Assembly: GCA_944322025.1 (NCBI GenBank)
Contig: CALUOH010000061.1
Location: 40,657-104,656, forward strand
Direction: 5' to 3'
DNA length: 64,000 nt
Origin: an uncultured Bacteroidales bacterium
GTDB taxonomy: Bacteria > Bacteroidota > Bacteroidia > Bacteroidales > Paludibacteraceae
The position numbers and the translations under genes were made by a program. This document shows positions 58,381-64,000 of this stretch, piece after piece (positions within the stretch are counted from its first letter, which is position 1; the number at the start of each line of letters is the position of its first letter). A model generated the notes under the pieces. The model was not told where the DNA came from and searched no databases. It saw only the letters and a list, made by a program, of their open reading frames with translations.

Positions 58381-58421
58381 CCGGCACACCTCTCTATCGG
58401 TGTGCCGGACGGGGCTTTCCC
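58381..58421 (+). terminator. terminator after the 99-aa protein gene
   Basis: 10-bp perfect stem CCGGCACACC/GGTGTGCCGG with an 8-nt loop, then a T-rich tail. Confidence 0.8.
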
Positions 58422-58465
58422 TTGTTTTCCGTTTTCAAACCCTAAAATCTTAAGGAGCAACATTT

Positions 58466-60880
58466 ATGAAAAAAATTATATCCTCATTGTTTGTCGTACT
58501 CTCATGCTTCGTCTGTACGCTCAACGCTGAAATCGTCACATCAGTCAAAATAATAGATAGTTACCCTGACTATAGAGACGTTTCTATAAAATTCCGACTG
58601 GACACCTCCTCTCGTACTGCCGAAGTTATATATATGTCTGGTTATGCTAACAACGGTCGTTACGACCCGATTATTATACCTCCAGAGGTATTTTATGACA
58701 ACAAATTCTGTCGTGTAACGAGAATAAATAGCAATGCCTTCTCCGATTCATGCGACCCTAATGACGGCTACGAAGATTTATGTGACGACAAAGGACATAC
58801 AGGCTATTATACTGATGACTTAACAAGCATAACTATTCCTGAGTCCGTTATAGAAATTGGAATTTCTGCTTTTAAGAATTGCATCAACCTCTCGGAGATA
58901 AATCTACCCAAATCTCTGAAATCTATAGGTCATAGTGCTTTTTGTGATTGTAAAAGTCTAAAAAAAATGATTCTCCCTAACTCCCTAAAACATATAGCGG
59001 ATAATACTTTTCACGGTTGTGATAGTCTAAAAGAGGTAAGCTTTCCTGATTCTTTGGAATCTATAGGTGATGATGCTTTTTTGGACTGTGGCAGCCTAAG
59101 AGAGGTAATTCTCCCTAACTCCCTGAAATCTATGGGAAATGCTGCTTTTTATGACTGTAACGGCCTAAAAAAAATTACTCTCCCCAACTCCCTGAAACAT
59201 ATAGCGGATAAAGCTTTTGGGTATTGTGAGAATCTAAAAGAGATAACCTTTCCTGACTCTCTGGAATCTATAGGTGATAATGCTTTTTATGGCTGTAGCA
59301 GTCTAATGAAAATATACATTCCACAATCTGTAACTAATATTGGCGACAATGCCTTTTCCTATAATAAAGCTCTTGTTAGTATAACGGTTGATAGTGATAA
59401 TCCTGTTTATGACTCTAGAAATGACTGCAATGCCATTATCCATACGGCAACAAACACCCTTATACAGGGATGTGCAAGTACAGTAATACCGGAATCTGTT
59501 ACCAAAATTGGGGAAGAAGCATTTTTTTATTGCGATAGCCTCAAAAAGATAACCATTCCTAATGCTGTAGGCTCTATCTCAACCCAAGCATTCTTAGGGT
59601 GCTCAAATCTCACAGATATAACATTTTCCGACTCTCTGAAATACATAGGATGGCTAGCATTTTATAAGTGTGAAAAACTTACAACAATAATCTTGCCTGA
59701 CTCCTTGAAAGACATAGGATCTGAAGCATTTAGTCATTGCATCAAACTTGAAACAATAACCTTGCCTGACTCTTTGAAACACATAGGATCTGAAGCATTT
59801 AGTCATTGCATCAAACTTGAAACAATAACCTTGCCTGACTCTTTGAAAGACATAGGATCTGAAGCATTCTATAATTGTAATTTAAAAACCATTTTTTATA
59901 ATAACCCCAATCCACAAAGTTACAAATACGATATATTTACAGACTACGAGAACGCTACGCTCTATGTCCCATGTGGCACATCGGATATATATAGGTCGAG
60001 AACACCTTGGTACAAGTTTAAGAATATTGTCGAGTTCAATCACTCATTTATTGTCAGTGCTGATGACCCAGCTCATGGCACTGTCGAAATTCTTGAAGAG
60101 TTAGCCTGTGACAACGAAAACTATACTCTCAAAGCTACTCCTGCTGCAGATTATATGTTTGTACAGTGGAGTGACGGCGTAACTAACAACCCTCGTCAGG
60201 TGACTGTCACTCAGGACACCGCATTCACGGCCGAGTTTGCCCCTTTGCTTTACACTCTCACCGCTCTTCCCAACGATGACTCCATGGGCACTATAAGCGG
60301 TAACAGTAACGGTGAATACAAACCTAACTCTGTCGTAAAAATCGAAGCTGTTGCAAACGAGGGTTTCTATTTCATGCACTGGAATGACTACAACACCTCA
60401 AATCCTCGCTATATCACTCTTACTCAGGACACCACAATCACTGCCGAATTTGCCCCGCTGTTAAAGCTCACCGTCCTTTCTGATGATGAGTCTATGGGTA
60501 CTGTAAGCGGTAGCGGGGAATACAAACCAAACTCTACTGTGGAAATCGAAGCGCAAGCTAACGAGGGTTTCCGTTTCTTGCATTGGAATGACGATATAAC
60601 TGACAACCCCCGTCAGGTAACACTTACTCAGGACAGCACATTTACAGCCTATTTTGAGCCACTTGATACAGAAGTCTCGGAAATATCCGATGACGGCTTT
60701 GATGTCTCTGTCAAGGACAGGACCATATCTGTCCACAATTCGCACGGTTTGGAAATACAGGTGATAGATATCACAGGGTATACCATATACACAGGTTATG
60801 GCACAACAATAACACTCCGCACACCGGGAGTTTACATCGTCCGGTGCGGAAACTTGACAAAAAAGACAGTAGTAAAGTGA
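58466..60880 (+). CDS. BspA-like leucine-rich-repeat surface protein with T9SS sorting domain
   Basis: 804 aa. Signal peptide MKKIISSLFVVLSCFVCTLN. Residues about 110-490 are BspA-type (LRR_5) leucine-rich repeats of 23 residues (SLKSIGHSAFCDCKSLKKM, TLPDSLKHIGSEAF). About 515-745 hold three repeats of the InlB/bacterial beta-grasp type (HGTVEILEELACDNENYTL, FVQWSDGVTNNPRQVTVTQD). The end matches a T9SS type A domain (LEIQVIDITGYTIYTGYG ... GVYIVRCGNLTKKTVVK). Secreted and surface-attached, probably adhesive. Unlike the other surface genes here it has no break. GC content is lower than in the flanking genes. Confidence 0.92.
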   Translation: MKKIISSLFVVLSCFVCTLNAEIVTSVKIIDSYPDYRDVSIKFRLDTSSRTAEVIYMSGYANNGRYDPIIIPPEVFYDNKFCRVTRINSNAFSDSCDPNDGYEDLCDDKGHTGYYTDDLTSITIPESVIEIGISAFKNCINLSEINLPKSLKSIGHSAFCDCKSLKKMILPNSLKHIADNTFHGCDSLKEVSFPDSLESIGDDAFLDCGSLREVILPNSLKSMGNAAFYDCNGLKKITLPNSLKHIADKAFGYCENLKEITFPDSLESIGDNAFYGCSSLMKIYIPQSVTNIGDNAFSYNKALVSITVDSDNPVYDSRNDCNAIIHTATNTLIQGCASTVIPESVTKIGEEAFFYCDSLKKITIPNAVGSISTQAFLGCSNLTDITFSDSLKYIGWLAFYKCEKLTTIILPDSLKDIGSEAFSHCIKLETITLPDSLKHIGSEAFSHCIKLETITLPDSLKDIGSEAFYNCNLKTIFYNNPNPQSYKYDIFTDYENATLYVPCGTSDIYRSRTPWYKFKNIVEFNHSFIVSADDPAHGTVEILEELACDNENYTLKATPAADYMFVQWSDGVTNNPRQVTVTQDTAFTAEFAPLLYTLTALPNDDSMGTISGNSNGEYKPNSVVKIEAVANEGFYFMHWNDYNTSNPRYITLTQDTTITAEFAPLLKLTVLSDDESMGTVSGSGEYKPNSTVEIEAQANEGFRFLHWNDDITDNPRQVTLTQDSTFTAYFEPLDTEVSEISDDGFDVSVKDRTISVHNSHGLEIQVIDITGYTIYTGYGTTITLRTPGVYIVRCGNLTKKTVVK
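59712..59868 (+). repeat. near-identical 69-bp tandem repeats within the LRR gene
   Basis: ACATAGGATCTGAAGCATTTAG recurs in essence at 59712, 59781 and 59850, period exactly 69 bp (23 codons). The first two units are almost identical at DNA level; the third diverges after about 18 bp. Recombination could add or remove LRR units without changing frame. Confidence 0.88.
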
Positions 60881-60958
60881 TTTCACTACTAAGGACATAC
60901 CTGTCCCCATAAAGGAGATGGGGTAGATCTAAGATTTAATCTATAAACTTTTAAGCCA

Positions 60959-61078
60959 ATGAAGCAAAAAAACTTCAGAAAATTAATAGCGTTTATTAGA
61001 TTAATGTCCGTTATTGGTGGAATTTTCATCATGATTTCAAGAACGACATTAATCATCTTTCAGATTAATGTATTCTGA
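60959..61078 (+). CDS. 39-aa hydrophobic small ORF, unknown
   Basis: MKQKNFRKLIAFIRLMSVIG then GIFIMISRTTLIIFQINVF. A basic N-terminus and one or two hydrophobic segments, AT-rich, no clear ribosome-binding site. It overlaps an inverted repeat (61003-61093). It could be a small membrane protein or toxin-like peptide, or chance; kept at low confidence. The surrounding gap 60881-61286 holds no other gene. Confidence 0.3.
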   Translation: MKQKNFRKLIAFIRLMSVIGGIFIMISRTTLIIFQINVF

Positions 61079-61093
61079 ATAACGGACGACATT
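61003..61093. repeat. nested inverted repeats downstream of the BspA-like gene
   Basis: Outer arms AATGTCCGTTATT (61003-61015) and AATAACGGAC-GAC-ATT (61078-61093). Inside is a perfect 9-bp inverted repeat, ACATTAATC/GATTAATGT (61046-61071), with an 8-nt loop. Confidence 0.65.
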
Positions 61094-61181
61094 TTAGATC
61101 AGGTTTTCGAAAGAAGCCAATTGAATAAGATGAGACCTTGTATTAGGTCGAAGGTTATGAGATTAGGTTTTTTAGAAACCG

Positions 61182-61217
61182 GAGTTCCGGCAGGTCATCT
61201 GCCGGAACTCTTCTTTT
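61182..61217 (+). terminator. intrinsic terminator, convergent with lptB
   Basis: Perfect 12-bp stem GAGTTCCGGCAG/CTGCCGGAACTC, 5-nt loop, then TTCTTTTT. Confidence 0.88.
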
Positions 61218-61286
61218 TCAACACTTTGTATAAACGTAAAAAATAACCCCAAAATCAATAAGGGCACAACACCCCTCTATCCCCAT

Positions 61287-62045
61287 TCAAATCTCCACTC
61301 TCGTCTTTCTTTTCAGCTCAAAATCACGTCCGAGATACTTCTCTCGCACAATAGGGTTGCCGGCGAGGTCTTCTGGTGTACCATGAAAAAGTATTCGCCC
61401 GTCAAACAGCAGATATGCACGGTCAGTGATTGATAGCGTCTCGTCCACATTGTGGTCTGTGATAAGGATACCTATATTACGGTCTTTCAAGTGCCACACT
61501 ATATCCTGAATATCCTGCACCGCTATCGGGTCCACGCCCGCAAACGGCTCATCGAGCATTATGAAATTCGGCTCTATCGCCAGACACCGCGCTATCTCGC
61601 ACCGCCGCCTCTCGCCGCCGGACAGGCGGTCGCCTATGTTCTTGCGCACATGTTGCAGACGGAACTCATCTATCAGGCTCTCCAGCTTCTCTTTCTGGTA
61701 GCTCTTCGGGAACTTTGTCATCTCGAGCACAGCCTTGATATTGTCCTCCACTGACAGCTTCCTGAACACCGATGCCTCCTGTGCCAGATAGCCTATGCCC
61801 GCCTGCGCGCGGCGGTAGACAGGATACTTCGTTATCTCCATGTCATTCAGGAATATGCGCCCCTTGTTCGGCGTGACAAGCCCCGTCGTCATGTAGAACG
61901 TCGTCGTCTTCCCCGCTCCGTTAGGGCCGAGCAGACCCACTATCTCACCCTGATGCACCTCTATCGACACATCGTTGACCACCGTGCGCTTGCCGTATGT
62001 CTTGAAAAGATGCTCCGTGCGGAGCACCATGTTCTTGTTCTCCAT
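61287..62045 (-). CDS. lptB: LPS export ABC transporter ATP-binding protein LptB
   Basis: 252 aa ATPase of the LptBFG transporter that extracts lipopolysaccharide from the inner membrane. Walker [10 protein letters not shown] (residues 40-48), Q-loop region [15 protein letters not shown] typical of LptB, signature LSGGERRR, Walker [14 protein letters not shown], switch His in [11 protein letters not shown]. The C-terminus [20 protein letters not shown] also fits. It is the last gene of a three-gene leftward operon, 6 bp after the MFS gene. LptF/G are not in the window. Confidence 0.94.
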   Translation of the reverse strand: MENKNMVLRTEHLFKTYGKRTVVNDVSIEVHQGEIVGLLGPNGAGKTTTFYMTTGLVTPNKGRIFLNDMEITKYPVYRRAQAGIGYLAQEASVFRKLSVEDNIKAVLEMTKFPKSYQKEKLESLIDEFRLQHVRKNIGDRLSGGERRRCEIARCLAIEPNFIMLDEPFAGVDPIAVQDIQDIVWHLKDRNIGILITDHNVDETLSITDRAYLLFDGRILFHGTPEDLAGNPIVREKYLGRDFELKRKTRVEI

Positions 62046-62051
62046 ATATTG

Positions 62052-63404
62052 TCAAATATTATTTGGGTCATGCCTGTACTTGAACACGAGTGCGAATACC
62101 ACCGCCACCACCAAGGCATACCCGGCAAATATGAACCACGACGTGCTCCACCCCGCTGTCTGCGCGGCCATGTCACCCGCATGGGAATAGACGAAATGGT
62201 TCACTACCGCCTGTGCGCCGAGAGTGCCTATTGTTGCGCCTATCCCGTTCGTCATGAGCATGAACAGCCCCTGTGCCGACGAGCGTATCTTGTCGTCCGT
62301 CTCCTTGTCTACGAACAGTGCCCCTGATATGTTGAAAAAGTCGAACGCCACGCCGTAGACTATCATCGACAGCACAAAGAGCCACAGCCCGCTCCCCGGA
62401 TTGCCGAGTCCGAAGAAGCCGAAGCGCAGCACCCACGCGAACAAGGCGATAAGCATGACCGTCTTTATCCCGAAGCGTTTCAGGAAAAACGGTATCAGCA
62501 GTATGCACAGCGTCTCCGACACCTGCGACAGCGAGATGAGCGCGTTGGCGTTTCTCGCCCCCCACGTGTCGGCGTACTCCGGTATATTCTGAAAGCTGGT
62601 TATAAACGGATTCGCGAAACCGTTGGTTATCTGGAGCGACACCCCCAACAGCATAGAGAATATGAAGAAGAGAGCCATCCTCTTCTCTTTGAAAAGCGTG
62701 AACGCCCTCAGCCCAAGCGCATCCACTATCCCCTTCTTCTCCCCATCCCCACGGTTCACCGCGCACGCCGGCAGCGTGAACGCATATACGGACAGCAGCA
62801 GGCCGAAAATGGCGGAGACGGCAAACTGATACGGGGTGACTTGCAACGATGTAAGCCCGTCGGCCGAAGTAAACGAGACGGTCAGCCCCCCCTCCGCGTC
62901 AATGAGCAGAAAGTTCACGGTCAGCATAGCGACTATGAAACCTATCGTCCCGAACACCCTTATGGGCGGAAAATCTTTCTCCGTGTCAAGCCCGCACTTA
63001 CGCAATGCGCTGAACGCCACCGAATTTGACAGAGCCAATGTTGGCATATAAAACGCCACGCTGACAGCATACAGCGCAAACGCCGGAGCAAAGCGTATCG
63101 CCTCTCCCGCGCCCAGTGCGTATGCCGCCAGACCTCCCATAAAGGCGGCCGCTATGAAATGGCAGATGCCGAGCAGTTTCTGCGCCGGTATCCACCTGTC
63201 TGCCACTATCCCCATTATGGCAGGCATGAAGATGGAGACTATCCCCTGCATCGCGTAGAATATCCCTATATGGGCTTCAAGTCCGACAGTGACAAGGAAA
63301 CTCCCCATCGATGTCAGATACGCCCCCCACACAGCGAACTCCAGGAAGTTCATTACTATCAGTCTGAATTTCATAGTATTATCATTTGTTATTTCGTTAG
63401 ACAA
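62052..63404 (-). CDS. MFS transporter, nucleoside:H+ symporter type (NupG/XapB-like)
   Basis: 450 aa with about 12 hydrophobic helices. N-terminal FRLIVMNFLEFAVWGAYLTSMGSFL, FPPIRVFGTIGFIVAMLTVNF and FNISGALFVDKETDDKIRSSAQGLFML resemble the nucleoside permease family. The start may be ATG 63404 or 63374 (MKFRLIVMNFLEF). It lies between the bifunctional nuclease (12 bp upstream) and lptB (6 bp downstream). Substrate inferred from family resemblance only. Confidence 0.85.
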   Translation of the reverse strand: MSNEITNDNTMKFRLIVMNFLEFAVWGAYLTSMGSFLVTVGLEAHIGIFYAMQGIVSIFMPAIMGIVADRWIPAQKLLGICHFIAAAFMGGLAAYALGAGEAIRFAPAFALYAVSVAFYMPTLALSNSVAFSALRKCGLDTEKDFPPIRVFGTIGFIVAMLTVNFLLIDAEGGLTVSFTSADGLTSLQVTPYQFAVSAIFGLLLSVYAFTLPACAVNRGDGEKKGIVDALGLRAFTLFKEKRMALFFIFSMLLGVSLQITNGFANPFITSFQNIPEYADTWGARNANALISLSQVSETLCILLIPFFLKRFGIKTVMLIALFAWVLRFGFFGLGNPGSGLWLFVLSMIVYGVAFDFFNISGALFVDKETDDKIRSSAQGLFMLMTNGIGATIGTLGAQAVVNHFVYSHAGDMAAQTAGWSTSWFIFAGYALVVAVVFALVFKYRHDPNNI

Positions 63405-63416
63405 TCCTCCTGCTGC

Positions 63417-63980
63417 TCACTCCTGAGCCGTGTTCTCCGCCGATGCGCGCCGCCTCAGTTCATCCCTCAGCTTCCCTGCCAGCTCATACTCCTCACGCTC
63501 TGCGGCCATCTCCATCCGCCGCCTCAGCTCCTCGTCCGTAAGCGTGTCGAGGGGAGCATCCGCACGCCCCGTCATGTCGGTAAACGCCACCGCGCCCATT
63601 ATCTCCTCCTCCACATATATCGGCGCCGATGTCCGCAACGCTATGGCCACGGCGTCTGACGTACGCGCGTCTATGACTATTCGCCTGTCATCCTGTACGA
63701 AAACAAGATACGAAAGAAACAGCTGGTTCTCCTTCCGGTAAACATGCACATACGACAGCCTCGCGCGGCACTCTGCCGCGAGCATCACCACTATATCGTG
63801 CGGCAACGGACGCCCGAGGGCTATATGCTCTATCGCCATGATTATCGCCTGAGCCTCCGGCTTCCCTATGAGGATGGGCAGCATACGCCTCCCCTCCACC
63901 TCCTGCAACAGCATCATATAGACACCCTGACTATTCGATGCCTCGGACAATGCTTTTACCCTGACCTGTACTTTTGGCAT
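63417..63980 (-). CDS. bifunctional nuclease family protein with UVR motif
   Basis: 187 aa. N-terminal BFN (DUF151) domain about residues 5-130 (VYMMLLQEVEGRRMLPILIGKPEAQAI, ARTSDAVAIALRTSAPIYVEEEI). A C-terminal UvrB/UvrC-type helical motif follows about 150-180 (LRRRMEMAAEREEYELAGKLRDELRRR). The combination is common in Bacteroidetes; nuclease activity was reported for a plant relative but is unproven here. Start ATG 63980. First gene of the operon with the MFS transporter and lptB. Confidence 0.9.
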   Translation of the reverse strand: MPKVQVRVKALSEASNSQGVYMMLLQEVEGRRMLPILIGKPEAQAIIMAIEHIALGRPLPHDIVVMLAAECRARLSYVHVYRKENQLFLSYLVFVQDDRRIVIDARTSDAVAIALRTSAPIYVEEEIMGAVAFTDMTGRADAPLDTLTDEELRRRMEMAAEREEYELAGKLRDELRRRASAENTAQE

Positions 63981-64000
63981 AGACCCACATTCTTTTATTA

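Noticed and set aside
1..64000. CRISPR array, prophage, rRNA operon or polysaccharide-utilisation locus
   Set aside because: No direct-repeat/spacer pattern, cas, phage structural, rRNA or SusC/SusD pair was found.

Overview
The window looks like a chromosomal segment of a Bacteroidales bacterium. The evidence is the repeated TAnnTTTG promoter -7 box, large secreted proteins with type IX secretion (T9SS) C-terminal sorting domains, BspA-type leucine-rich repeats, a BtuB-like TonB-dependent receptor, tandem PepSY-like proteins and a tmRNA tag ending in NYALAA. It is moderately GC-rich with many ATA isoleucine codons. I cannot fix the family or genus from sequence alone. No plasmid, prophage, CRISPR or rRNA signal is present; the housekeeping genes look intact.

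Layout: 1-2.5 kb holds a leftward queuosine-precursor operon (YhhQ-type transporter, queC, queD, queE; queE runs off the edge) behind a long structured leader. An acyl-CoA ligase, tRNA-Arg, SIMPL protein, typA, parE and two small membrane proteins follow to 10.9 kb. A broken T9SS surface protein covers 11.0-16.2 kb. Then come tex, an M20 peptidase with a TIGR02757 protein, and a two-component system followed by two PepSY-like proteins (21.6-24.7 kb). Both promoters of that last block carry the same 11-bp direct repeat. Next are radC, rpsT, tRNA-Glu, a membrane metallophosphoesterase, an unknown membrane protein and ffh (24.8-30.3 kb). A leader ORF is translationally coupled to a BtuB-like receptor at 30.7-33.2 kb, followed by pepT-gcvT.

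From 36.1 to 52.7 kb three consecutive leftward genes encode very large modular secreted proteins (cleaved-adhesin-type and fibronectin III-type modules, T9SS tails). Every one of these, and the one at 11-16 kb, is interrupted by a frameshift or in-frame stop: six lesions in about 21 kb, against none seen in the other genes. tmRNA and a second tRNA-Glu follow, then an acetyltransferase, infC-rpmI-rplT (infC apparently starting at ATA) and an MBL-fold hydrolase. An AT-richer accessory segment (57.5-61.2 kb) carries a 99-aa unknown protein and an intact BspA-like protein, and is bracketed by nested palindromes. The window closes with a leftward operon: bifunctional nuclease, nucleoside-type MFS transporter and lptB.

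A dispersed intergenic repeat with the core GAGAGTACGTGTTTTTAAC occurs at least nine times in gene gaps, with degenerate relatives, one set in tandem at 44-bp spacing. Together with the broken adhesins, the two-component operator pair, the coupled leader ORF and the nested palindromes, it is the most unusual content of the window.
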